Positions 11,444 through 22,450 of a stretch of DNA of 64,000 nucleotides are shown here, piece by piece. The notes beneath the pieces were generated by a model. That model was not told where the DNA came from and searched no databases. It was given only the letters and a program-made list of their open reading frames with translations. The stretch is from positions 806,001 through 870,000 of the forward strand of contig NW_026516664.1 in assembly GCF_025766255.1 (NCBI RefSeq), read 5' to 3'. Within the stretch, counting starts at the first letter, position 1; the number at the start of each line of letters is the position of its first letter. The stretch is from Zychaea mexicana (taxonomy: Eukaryota; Mucoromycota; Mucoromycetes; Mucorales; Lichtheimiaceae). The translations under genes and the position numbers were made by a program.

Positions 11444-12257
11444 TTATAATGAAAATCAAACGAAAATCTAAGATCAATAAAAATACTCTTTATTCTATCA
11501 AATATTATATCCACATTTTTTAATTTATTGGTATTATTTTCACTTAATAATTTCTTTTCATACATTAATATATTGTATAACAATTGTAAACAATATTCAT
11601 CTCTTTGAAAATTTTTATTAATGTTACTGCTATCATTATCTTCTTTATCATCATCTGAATTGCTATCATCTGAATTATCATTATCTGAATTATTATTATT
11701 TGAATTACCATCATCTGTATAATAACCATCTTCTAAACAATGTTCACAATATGTTCTATTACTATCTTCTTTTACATAGCATCCATTGTATTCAAAATTT
11801 CTACATTTATTATATCTTTTCTTTTTAGTATTACTAATATCAGGAGTACTAAGATTTGAAAGACTTCGTTTATTACTATCATTGTTATTATCTTCTATTT
11901 CACTATTATCTGTTAATAGCTCATCAATATTTTTTTCTCTATTTTAATTTTCATTACTTACTAATACATCATTACCTTCTAATGAACTATCATCTGTAAC
12001 AGATGGTGTTGATAAATTTTTTGTTTTATTGTTATTGTATTTTTTCTTTTACTTCCTCTTCTTTTTGTTATTTTATAATATTTTTGATATTTTTCTTCTT
12101 GTTGACCATTTTCATTATTATATGATATTTCAAAATCAATTTGTTTATATTTTTCATCATATAAAATATTAACATTTTTAATATTGTTTTCAATCATAAA
12201 ATTAATTATAATTGATCTTTTTATTTTTGATGTAAATTTTTTATGTGTCTCTTCCAT
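11444..12257 (-). pseudogene. Merlin copy 1: accessory gene relic, cut by the Helitron
   Basis: Bases 11,444-11,945 are nearly identical to 15,824-16,328. On the minus strand the gene starts at an ATG at 12,257 and encodes a basic N-terminus (about 92 codons open). It then changes frame and passes a stop (near 11,945) into the acidic, Asn/Asp/Ser-rich half. That half has a four-cysteine motif (CRNFEYNGC ... YCEHC) and a C-terminal helical part. This copy keeps an N-terminus that the second copy lacks. Only the end of the neighbouring transposase frame is left, at the Helitron junction. The function is unknown; the cysteines suggest metal binding. Confidence 0.6.
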
Positions 12258-12440
12258 TTTGATATTAGTTTTATATATATTATAAAATTCAATTTTTAAA
12301 AAAAATATTATGCAAATTTAGATAAAATTTAAATATCATCGTTTTTTTAAAATTACCATTTGCCGCTTCTTGCCCAAATTGTTACTGGGAAACGGGGAGC
12401 AGGTGTAAAGTTGTTTTAAAACATTAGGTCTTTTGTTGCC
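12258..12440. other. Spacer between Merlin copy 1 and the 7-exon gene
   Basis: AT-rich sequence changes near 12,360 to balanced composition, which probably marks the outer border of Merlin copy 1. No TATA box stands out before the ATG at 12,441. Confidence 0.3.
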
Positions 12441-14301
12441 ATGGATACCATTGACGAAGGTAAAGAGTAACAATAACGATGGTTCTGAATGAGAACACGA
12501 CAATGGCTACTAAAATGTTATAATCCGTGTTACAAAAAGTTATAGAGCAATATGTTCTTGACCAAGAAAATCACCCTTTGAAGTTGGACGAGTTCATCAA
12601 GAGCAAACGTCAGTTCATCGCGTCAATAATGGATCTCGGTGAAAATTATAAAGACTTGTGGTCTGCGCGTTTTGCAAAGATTGTCCACAAACATAACTTG
12701 ACTGTGGTGGGTACTTAAATATATATGACATAAAAAAGAGCAGTTTAATACATGTTTAAAAAGTTCACCGTTATTCATTTTTTATATATTTGGCAAATTG
12801 TTAGGCTAAATCCCAGGTTGACTGGGGTGTGCTGACCACAGCATTTTCCGAACATTTATCCAAAAACCAATCGGCAACCCCTTCAGAAGCATCATCGACA
12901 AAAAATACCACCACCACCAATAATACCACCCCGAAACTAAAAGAAGGCGACTATAAGAAGTTTGATGCGATGTACCAAAGTCTCAATCGCAACACCTTAT
13001 GGACACTTAGTACTGGGACGGTGGTGGAAGATAAAGTTAAGGAGCTTGCTATGAAACTGTCCAACGAACAGTAAGTATTTGTTCTTGATTGTTTTACCCT
13101 TCCTCTTCTTCTCTCGTACTTAATTTTTTGTTCTTTTCTAGCCCTAGTCATTCAATGATTTTAGACACTTCTGATCCAGTCTGGCTCGAGTATTTCACTA
13201 AGAGTGAATTGAAAGAAATAGAGGATGAAAAAAAAGTAACACTCTCAGAATTACCTAAAAGCATGCAAACATATTTGGATTGCTACAACAGCTTGGTAGG
13301 TTTCTTGTTTCTTGTTTTTTCTTTGCTTTAAGACATGTATAACATTTTTTTTGCAACAATAGAAAACATTGGATGAACTCTGGAACGAACATACGAAACA
13401 TAGCCTCCACCCAATTCGTGATGCAGACCTTTACTGGGTTCATTCATCAGTGAGGAATGTGTTGGAGATCTTGATGCATGGCCTGCACAAAAAATTTAAG
13501 ACTCAAGCTGATTATATGAAGAGAGCATGGTCAATAATTGACTGTTGTTTCAACAATGGAGACCTTGATGTTATTTCGTATGTATCTGGTGGTAAACATT
13601 GCGTATGGATTATCATGATAAATTAACTTGTCTGTTTATATTCTGATTAGTGGAGAATATGTCTCTAAAGCCTCTTCAACCCGAGTTAGTCTCGATCGCT
13701 CCCTTGCTGCATTATCTAGACGAAAAATCGGTACAAAAACCGACATTCTTTTCACCACGGAATATTTGGAATTCGGCACTGTGGAAGCAGGAAAAATATC
13801 TGATGTCAACAGTACAAAAACACTATATGAAGCAGGCATGAAGCTGCCAAAGAACTTGAAAGATATGCTGTATGATCTTGTTCAGGAGTGTCCGTCGCAA
13901 CTCATAAATACAAAGACATGTGGTATCATCATTTCTGGTGAGTTAATTTACTAATTTGCAATACACTACAATTATTCTTCATCCATCCAGTCCACTAATT
14001 CGACTGACTGCTAGGTTTAAATATGCTTCCTATCGTTATGGATTGTCCTTGTGGTTGTGTCTCAAGGATCAATCGTCCAGCTCGGTTTTATCATTATCCA
14101 TCGACTGCATCCGATTTTCTGAAGAACATCAAGTCCATCATCCGAGTCATTTACCATACAAAAAAAACAATGACTGACGTGTATGATTTATTGAGCGAGA
14201 CTGAAGATGAAAACGAATATGGTTCTCAGCGACCTATTCTTCTACTGCCATCATTCATCCTAATAACAACAAAATCCGGAAAAAAAAAGAAAGACATCTA
14301 G
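12441..14301 (+). CDS. Hypothetical protein, 7 exons, 464 aa; nuclease-like acidic motif
   Basis: Exons: 12441-12459, 12540-12706, 12805-13070, 13142-13295, 13363-13577, 13651-13937 and 14015-14301. All junctions are GT-AG and every phase matches, giving one frame of 464 residues. The N-terminal part is helical, followed by a Thr/Asn-rich linker. The central part contains DVISGEYVSKAS and, across residues of exon 6, KIGTKTDILFT then EYLEFGTVEAGK. The last exon has a Cys-rich CPCGCVS and ends with an acidic segment and a KKKK tail. I do not recognise a named family, though a similar pattern is, from memory, common in Mucorales gene families. The D ... ExE ... K spacing recalls PD-(D/E)XK nucleases, which is only a suggestion. 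The first 19-base exon is the least certain part. Confidence 0.7.
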
Positions 14302-14791
14302 TACCGAATCAGAAGCAGTACCAATTTAATATCCCATCATCGTTGTTTCTGGCGTTGGTATCTATTGCCTAGCTTACTTTTTTGTTCTGTAGCAATTTGT
14401 TTCACCTGCAAGCTGTTTTTTTACATAACATGAGTTCTCAAGAGGTATTGCCACCACTGGCGCACAGAATTCCCTGCTAAAAATTGCCTGCTAAATCCAT
14501 TTATTTGCTAAAATTAGCAGTTTTCCAAACCAGAGTTAGTCACTAACATTGCTAACTTTCAATTTAGCTGACTACCCCCTTTTGCCTAGAGGCCATTTTT
14601 CTGCCCCCATAAATCGATAGAAACACCTGCTTATTGTATGTCATCATATACAATGTGTAGTTGTTTTACCCTCAGATAATTTTGATACAGCAGCTTAAAG
14701 GTATGATCGTATGTATATAACTGGTAGGAAAAACATGAATGGGATTAATATACTACAGCTTATTATCTATTGATTCTAACAGACAGACAAA
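14302..14791. other. Intergenic, no gene seen
   Basis: About 490 bases between the 7-exon gene and Merlin copy 2. GCTAAAATTAGC-type words occur around 14,500-14,520, but no coding frame or terminal repeat is convincing. Confidence 0.4.
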
Positions 14792-14897
14792 TTAGGGTTA
14801 CAAGCGTTCTTTGGTAAGTTACACAAAATATATAAAGTTATATAAAAAAAAATTTTTGATTTTTCATAAAACACTTATTTTCTTTTTCTTTATCAAA

Positions 14898-15847
14898 ATG
14901 TTTAAATCAAATGAAACACTATTTCAAACACTTTACGACGATGAACAAGCTATAATCTATTTACAAAAGCAAGGACTTATAAAACCTTTTATTTGTAAAA
15001 AATGCGAAAAACCATTATCCATTGGAAAATATTATCAAAGATATCGATTTTATTATTATCCAGATAATATTAGAAAAGGTGTATTTGCCGAAACATTATT
15101 TGAAAAAACAAATCTACGACCAATACAAATAGTAGAACTATTATGTCAATGGATGATTGGTATGTATCTTTTATAATATAACATATAGGATATTAATTTA
15201 TTTTTTATATAGATCCTTCTCCTATAAAAGTGTCTCTATAAATGGGAATCGATGATGAAACAGTTACACGATTATATTCAAAAATACGCTTTGCGATAAA
15301 AACATGGATCCTTAACAATCAAGAGTTATGGAAAAATGTAATTGGTAGATAAGATGAAATTGTTGAAATCGACGAATGCTGTTTTGGCAAAACAAAAATT
15401 ACTACTGCAAAGCATAAACGATACAGAAAACATATATGGATATTAGGTGGTTATCAAAGAAATTCAAATCTGTTCTTTTTGGTGCCTGTTCAAAATCGAA
15501 AAATGTCAACATTATTACCAATAATCAAGGATCAAGTTTATCAATGAACAACTATAATCACTGATGGTTTACGATCTTATACAAGCTTACACAAGATGGG
15601 ATATATTCATAAAGCAATTGATCATTCAAAATATTTTGTGGATCCAAATGATTCAACAATACATACTAACAGTATGGAAGGTTTTTGGATGCATTTAAGA
15701 AAACATATGCCCAATATAAAAAAAGATTCTGAGCTATATACATTGTATTTTTTAGATTATGCTTTTAAAAAAAGATATCATCATAATTTGTTTGAAATGT
15801 TAAAAACAGTTATTATGTATTATAATGAAAATCAAACGAAAATCTAA
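14898..15847 (+). pseudogene. Merlin/IS1595-type transposase relic
   Basis: The ATG at 14,898 starts a frame with a zinc-ribbon-like N-terminus (FICKKCEKP). A 53-base GT-AG intron (15,160-15,212) follows in phase. The second exon carries the IS1595 catalytic layout: VEIDECCFGK (Asp), TIITDGL (Asp) and HTNSMEGFW with the Glu. It ends at TAA 15,845-15,847. In-frame stops at 15,239-15,241 (TAA), 15,350-15,352 (TAA) and 15,545-15,547 (TGA) make it inactive, although all three catalytic residues remain. Family members carry out cut-and-paste transposition. AT-biased codon use matches the other relics here. Confidence 0.75.
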
Positions 15848-16376
15848 GATCAATAAAAATACTCTTTATTCTATCAAATATTATATCTACATTTTTTAAT
15901 TTATTGGTATTATTTTCACTTAATAATTTCTTTTCATACATTAATATATTGTATAATAATTGTAAACAATATTCATCTCTTTGAAAATTTTTATCAATGT
16001 TATTGCAATCATTATCTTCTTTATCATCATCTGAATTGCTATCATCTGAATTATCATTATCTGAATTATTATCATTTGAATTACCATCATCTGTATAATA
16101 ACCATCTTCTAAACAATGTTCACAATATGTTCTATTACTATCTTCTTTTACATAGCATCCATTGTATTCAAAATTTCTACATTTATTATTATTATTATAT
16201 CTCTTCTTTTTAGTATTACTAATATCAGGAGTACTAAGATTTGAAAGACTTCGTTTATTACTATCATTGTTATTATCTTCTATTTCACTATTATCTGTTA
16301 ATAGCTCATCAATATTTTTTTCTCTATTCGTCAAACAAGATCTTTTGAGTTTTTCTTTTACTTTTTTACATGACAA
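15813..16376 (-). pseudogene. Merlin copy 2: acidic Cys-motif accessory protein, N-terminally truncated
   Basis: The frame is open for 187 codons but has no good ATG; the first residues come after a point (about 16,330) where similarity to copy 1 stops abruptly, so the N-terminus was replaced or lost. The remaining protein has an Asn/Asp/Ser-rich acidic stretch, a four-cysteine motif (CRNFEYNGC, then YCEHC: spacing C-x7-C-x11-C-x2-C) and a helical C-terminus. Its 3' end overlaps the transposase 3' end tail to tail by 35 bases. The same gene pair in two copies shows that the accessory gene belongs to the element. Function is not known. Confidence 0.6.
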
Positions 16377-16410
16377 AGCAGAAAAAAAGAAAGGTTTATA
16401 GTAACCTTAA

Positions 16411-16850
16411 TCAATATGTCCTTATATACTAGTGTTATGCCTTTTATTTCATTCTGATGTGTATAGTTCATTGACGTTTTGTGCTCTTCTTTGCATTAAC
16501 CGGTGTAATAATTGATCTGTAATGCATTAACCAGTATATTCGTAGGGCCGAGAAACCTACTAAAACAGGTATCTTCAGAAACGTATCTGCATCAAAGACG
16601 GTCCAGCTATTTTGCTGAATTTTGCTGGGGGCTTGAAATTCCGCTACCCAATTAATATTATTTTTTTTTTGTGAAACCTGTGATATCCCAGGTCCAACCA
16701 ACTTTGACGAGGCCCATATTTTTAAACATTAAGGTAATGCAGTACCGACCCACTAGGTTACAATTAACAATGCAATTTCTATTTAAATCGACCGGAGTTT
16801 AAAAACATGCATACTTTTTTTGAATTTAAATATATATCTTCTATTATTCC
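16411..16850. other. Spacer and probable LINE 5' untranslated region
   Basis: There is a 77-codon minus-strand frame at 16,468-16,701 with no recognised domain. The right part, up to the ATG at 16,851, is likely the 5' leader of the LINE, but its first base cannot be set because no target-site duplication was found. Confidence 0.35.
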
Positions 16851-18337
16851 ATGGCTTCTTCCGCTAATTCTCAAAACTTGCCAGACAATGGCTCTGGCAC
16901 CCAACCCCTACATCCCCATCACTTACAGTGCCTCGCCTCACTTATGCAAAAGTGGCGCAAAAGCACCGTCAATCTTTAATGCAAAAAGAACACGAGATCA
17001 TCACTATACCTGACGACACTGATGCTCAAAAAACAACCAAGATAATTTATTCCAATGTTTTCTTCCATGTTGGAGGATCTCCCACTTCGGTCCCTAGTGT
17101 CTTCTTCGACCTAAGCAGCCGCACTGAACCCCTTGGAAAACTGATGACTTTTATCGGCTGTACCTTTCCCAATAATTGTGGAGCACAACCTGTCCACGAA
17201 GGCCCTCGAGTACTTATAGAAGTATACTTTGAAACTGCTGACGAGATTCGATCTGCCTTAACCACCGGTCTCAAGTTCAAAAGCGACGTCCTCATCAAAC
17301 CTTGCTTGGCTTTAACCTCCAATGCCAACATTACCAAAGTGCGCTTGTCTAAGCTCCCGTTCATGCCCCCTGCACACTTGCTTGCAGGAATTACTACTAG
17401 TTTGAATGTATTCGGTCGCGTCCTTGATTGTGGACTTTATCGCGATGCTACTTCCGGTATATTCATGGGGAACGGTTTTGCTGTACTGGACCAACAACCT
17501 ATTGCGGACGCTCATCCATATAGCGAAATGTCACACAGTATTTCGTGGCTCACATCCGACGACTACTTCTATGCTACCTGGGCCGCAATGCCGTTACACT
17601 GTGCAAGCTGTCATAAGCCCGATCATCATGTCCACATTTGCCCGTCTAACCCACGTAACTTCCGCACCTACTGAACTTGTAGTAAAGTTGGTCACATCTC
17701 AGTTAACTGCACCGCGGACTGCGACTATACTCAAGGCGCTAAAGGCAACAATGGCTTAAAACGAAGACGAGTTCGTAACATTACTACAGGCCTCACCGAC
17801 CCAATTACGGCTCCAACAACGCTTGTGCCACCTGAATCTGACGTGGCATCACCTTCTATCGAGGTTCCACAACCAGACACGGTAACTCAGAACGAGGAGA
17901 CAGCGCCTCTTGAAAGTGACTCAGACGACAGTGACGATGAAGATTTGATGAACATAGTCAAGGAGCTGGAAAATGATGTTACCGAAAAACGCCCCGACGC
18001 AACCATCGACAACGTAGCTACAACACTCAGTACCACCTTTGCTGAGAAATCATCCAACCCGTCATCTTTCAACAACATCCTGTAACTCGCAGCCTACCAA
18101 CAACTTACGCCGATATGGCATACCAACTACCCACTGTCCAACGATGACCGAGCGCACTTGTCGGGACTCCCGGAGGCTGAACAGAAAGTGGCAGCGATTA
18201 TGCTCCGACTCCACTTTCCACAAGTTGAAACAACAGTTACACGAACGGACCAACAACGAACAAAGAGTGGTCGACTCATTAAACCGACCATGAAAGTTAC
18301 AGAAAACAAAACGGGGACACCTGCAACTCGCAAATAA
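16851..18337 (+). pseudogene. LINE ORF1 (nucleic-acid-binding, CCHC zinc knuckles), broken
   Basis: The start ATG at 16,851 is in another frame from the rest; a frameshift near 16,900-16,925 is needed to reach the PRLTYAKVAQKH segment. The main frame then runs with stops at 17,672-17,674 (TGA, between two zinc knuckles) and 18,083-18,085 (TAA), ending with TAA at 18,335-18,337. Knuckle sequences are CASCHKPDHHVHIC and CSKVGHISVNC. The knuckle part is followed by an acidic Ser/Asp/Glu-rich region and a basic tail. ORF1 proteins of L1-like elements bind the element RNA. Composition is GC-balanced, unlike the neighbouring AT-rich DNA transposons, which suggests a different age or origin. Confidence 0.65.
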
Positions 18338-21300
18338 GCGTCGATCTGTCATTATAATCAAATATCTAAAAAACACAAGAAAAACAAACAAAACCTAGAA
18401 GAACAACAAACAAAAAAAAATGATATCACACACCTCCTTAAAATATGTTCCTTAAACTGTATTAGTTTATGGAAAACACACAATTCTGACGCTAGGTCTT
18501 CTCTCATTAGATACCTACACCAACAACAACCACAACTTTTATCACTACAAGAAACCAACGCTACAACAGACGACATCACACAATCCTTCGATTTTCAATT
18601 TCAACCTTCAGTAAGCTTATGGACACATCGATGCGGTTTACCGGCCTTTTCTCCCGACATCACCATCACCAAAATTGATATCGACCTAACACGGAACACC
18701 GAGCGAATTATCTTCAGCCACATTCAATCGAGATCCAGCACCTTCACACCATTCTATTTTTTGGTTATCTATGCGCCAGCATCTTCCTCTTTACGGGAAC
18801 GACACACGTTTTTCAACCAGCTGCTCTCATCTTCAATCTTCACCGACGACAGCGGTACCTACACTGATCGCTTAATCATTGCAGGCGATTTTAATTACTA
18901 TTGCTACAGCTCGGAGCATCATAACTGTGTTCCTAGCGAATGGCGTGCCATGTTAAACACTACTATTGTGGACGGTATCACTGATCACAACGAATTATCA
19001 CCACTTCCAACCTATCGTCATGGCAACACCTACTATTCCACTCTCGATTTCATATTTGCATCACGATCCTTGCGCCCCCATATTACTAAAGCCTCTGTTC
19101 AAAACATTAGTAAAACATGGTCGGATCACAGTCTACTTACTACTTTTATTGAACTTGGTGACAGTCCTCGCGGCAAAGGATACTGGCGTGGAAACCCCTC
19201 CTTCACCCAGCTCAAAGAATTCCGACAAGAATTGACGCAAATTTTATCCACCATTCAACCACAACTACAATGCCACCACACAATACAAGATCAATGGGAA
19301 GCACTCAAGGAGGAATTGCAACGCTTTATGAAACGTTTTGGCCGTCAACGAGCTGATTGGCGCAAAGAACAACTTCGATTACTGCAATCAAAACGGAATC
19401 GTTTGCTCCGCTCCCAACCTCCTCCAGGGATCCTTGCCATGGTTTTACCCTGTGTCGAACAACAAATTGCCTCTATTCAAAAAGAGATTGTTGATACCGC
19501 AGCACTTCGCGCAAACACACGATGGCGGGAGCTAGGGGAAACATCCGCAGGATATTTAAAACGCACAGCAGCGCAACGACAAACTCAACGTCTCATCTTA
19601 TCGCTTCAGCACCCCTACAACAACGACAACATCGCCACCACCTCAGCCGATATTCAATCAGCAGCTCGATCGTTTTATACCGACCTATACACACCAGATC
19701 CAGTCAACAGCACCTCCATCACCCATCTACTCAACGCTATTCCTTCAACATGCGTTTTAGACCGTGATGCATGTGAAAATCTCACTACCGATTTTACTAT
19801 AGAGGATTTGATTGCAGGCGCGAAAAGGGCCCCGCATAAGAGTAGCCCTGGCATGGACGGATTACCCTACGAGCTGTGGTATCTTGTTCTCAAACACCCC
19901 GCCTATCAAGAACTTGCGTGTTCCGTCTATAATAAAGCACTCAAGGAAGCGGTATATCCACCATCGTGGTATTCCACTGCCGTTACATTATTACCCAAGA
20001 AGGGTGACTTGACTTCTTTGCGCAACTGGCGACCCATCTCATTGATCAACACGGACGCCAAAATTTTCACTTGACTTTTGAACTCAAGACTTATTCAGGC
20101 GGCCGATCCACTCATCAATCAATTCCAAATGGGCTTTATGCCCGGCAGATTCGTCGCCAACAATGGATTACTCATCAAACTGGCCATGGAACAAGCTCGC
20201 CAAGACCCAACCAGCAACCATATCGTTCTCCAATTGGACGCCGAAAAAGCTTACGATCGGGTATCCCCCATCTATCTACAGAAAGTGATGCAACGTTTTG
20301 GCTTTCCCGACACCACCATCTCATCAATCAGCAACCTCTTTTTCTCAACACGTATTCACCTCAACATCAACGGCCATTTGACGGAACCATTCACACAAAA
20401 ACGTGGCCCACGTCAAGGAGATCCGTTATCATCCATTCTGTTCAATCTCGCCCTAGAACCACTGCTACGTTGTATACTTCAAGATTCAGCCATTCGTGGC
20501 TTTCAACCTAATTGCAGCCTAACTAACTCGACTCTGCCAAGCCCTGGTCCTCTAAAGATACTAGCTTATGCCGACGACACGTCCGTTCTCCTTAATTGCC
20601 GACAAGACTTCTACCGATTTCAAGTGCACCTGGATCATTATCAAGCCGCTTCAAACGCCAAAATGAACCCACACAAGACCCAGGCTATTTCCCTCAGTGG
20701 TAGACCCCTTTCGGAATGGTCCCAGCTCTTGGACGATGCAGGTTATCCTCCTTGTCATACTCGTGCTTCAGCAAATACAGTAATCTATTTAGGGTATCCA
20801 CTCACCTCTTCCCAGCATCAATTGCAAGTCTTCCTTGACCAACTGCTACTCAAGATTAAAACAACATGCAACATTCACGCTCAACGACAACTATCAATAC
20901 GGGGCCGCGCAACGATTCTCAACTCTCTAATATTGTCCAAACTGTGGCATGTATTACGTTTAGTTGGCGCTGCACCATCCTCCTTCTTTCGCAAACTACG
21001 CTCTATATGCGGCCAGTTTATGATGACAAGGATGTTTCCTCGGATTGGCTTCGATACACTGTGCCTCCCACGATCTCACGGAGGAGTAGGACTTTTGGCC
21101 CCGTTACTCCAACAGTCTGCTCTACAACTACGATGGCTTGAACCACTGTTTGCCTTACCCTCACCAACATCTTCATACATCACGACATGTCTTTGGCACC
21201 ACGTTCTTGGGACATCCAATTCACCACTCGACCCCCGTTTTACGCTCGTTTTCCCTCAGCTACGTGGTTCGGACGCCAAAGATCCTTCCTCGGTCAACTA

Positions 21301-22249
21301 TTTTCTATATCGCGCCATAGACCAACTACCTATCGATTGGATGTCCGCAAACCTGTCCGCAAGTTCTGTCCTTCACCTTCCACTGAACACCATCTGGGCT
21401 CCGTCAATGAGCAACGAACAGCTCAGACGACCAGGCTTCAAACATTTACAAGTATCCGATCTCTTCACTTTCGACACCAATCAAGGTTTCATTCGCGCAC
21501 GCACACCCCTCGAAGGACTTCATTGACCTATTCTGACCCGCCGCTTTTTCAACGATCTAGCACAGGGACGTTTATATTTTGTTGATGGATTTGCTCGCTT
21601 ATGTCTACCCAGCAGCTTTCCCAACAGCGGCCACTCTGGCACTCCTGGATCACTTGATGCACAACCTATCAGTCGTCGCCTACAACAAACTCTCTCAAAA
21701 TGGAATACCAAGACATATCGACGCATATTCTGTCCTCCGTCACACTGCAACCCTGCCATTTCTTCCCAACAATGGACTACCTTTTGGACATGGCGCATGG
21801 AACATACAGCAAGGAACATCTGGTTTCGTGCGATTCACAACACCACCCTTCCCACAGCTTATCGACGACATCGTTTGAATTTATCCACAGCACCAACAGC
21901 AACTTGCAACCTTTGTTTCACGGACGTTGATACCCTCGAACACTTTATCATTGGCTGCGCACGCAAATACGAAATCTGGCAACTCGTTTGGGGTCGCCTA
22001 CGCCATGCCGATCCAGATCAACAGGCCATCATCACACTAATACGACAACTTGATTTTCCTCCAGACACCTCTTCTAATCACGTAACTATTCAGCAACTCA
22101 GCATACCAACGATTGCAGCCTGTATTTTTCAGTCCATTTGGGCTGCTTATTATCGATTCATATTTCACGACGAACCTTTTAATTCTACCTCGGTTGTGTC
22201 ATGGGCTCTTTCCCTAATAGCACGCTTCCAACCTTCACCCCTCTCTTAA
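18338..22249 (+). pseudogene. LINE ORF2: APE endonuclease and reverse transcriptase, L1-like
   Basis: The frame is the same as ORF1 and is open directly after its TAA. Stops at 20,072-20,074 (TGA) and 21,524-21,526 (TGA) interrupt it before the final TAA at 22,247-22,249. The endonuclease part shows SLQET, GDFN (18,884-18,895), LDFIF and SDHSLL. The reverse transcriptase shows QMGFMPGRF, LDAEKAYDRV, GPRQGDPLSS and AYADD (YADD at 20,567-20,578). A C-terminal CNLCFTDVDTLEHFIIGC motif matches the Cys/His motif found in many LINEs. Such enzymes nick target DNA and prime reverse transcription there. There is no in-frame ATG between the ORF1 stop and the endonuclease domain. Catalytic residues are intact; the two stops make it inactive as read. 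Confidence 0.85.
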
Positions 22250-22450
22250 CTTTGTATTACATATATCCACAGCAAAAAAACAAAAAAAAACAAAAACATA
22301 ATCCCCCAGTTCATTAGACGTTTACACTGATCACCACGTATTGTACCAATCTCTGTCATTTCTGCACTTTCGACGACACACCTGATACTCACACAGTCCG
22401 TCTCTACCTTTGGCACGCGGAGCTGCAAATAAAATTTTTATTTATAAAAT
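22250..22450 (+). mobile_element. LINE 3' untranslated region and A-rich tail
   Basis: A-rich runs follow the ORF2 stop at once (22,265-22,300), and a second A/T-rich stretch (AATAAAATTTTTATTTATAAAAT) ends near 22,450. Either could be the true tail; no target-site duplication was matched to the 5' side. Confidence 0.4.

Larger units (their letters stand above)
14792..16410. mobile_element. Merlin (IS1595/ISXO2-like) transposon, copy 2, about 1.6 kb
   Basis: The element contains a plus-strand transposase relic (14,898-15,847) and a convergent minus-strand accessory gene (15,813-16,376). Candidate terminal repeats are TTAGGGTTAC at 14,792-14,801 and the reverse complement of TTAAGGTTAC at 16,401-16,410 (9 of 10 match). 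No target duplication is obvious, so the borders are tentative. Gene content and coding orientation are well supported. Confidence 0.6.

Noticed and set aside
15160..15212. Reading 15,160-15,212 as a frameshift in the Merlin transposase
   Set aside because: It has GTATGT and TATATAG ends and restores the frame exactly, so an intron is the better explanation.
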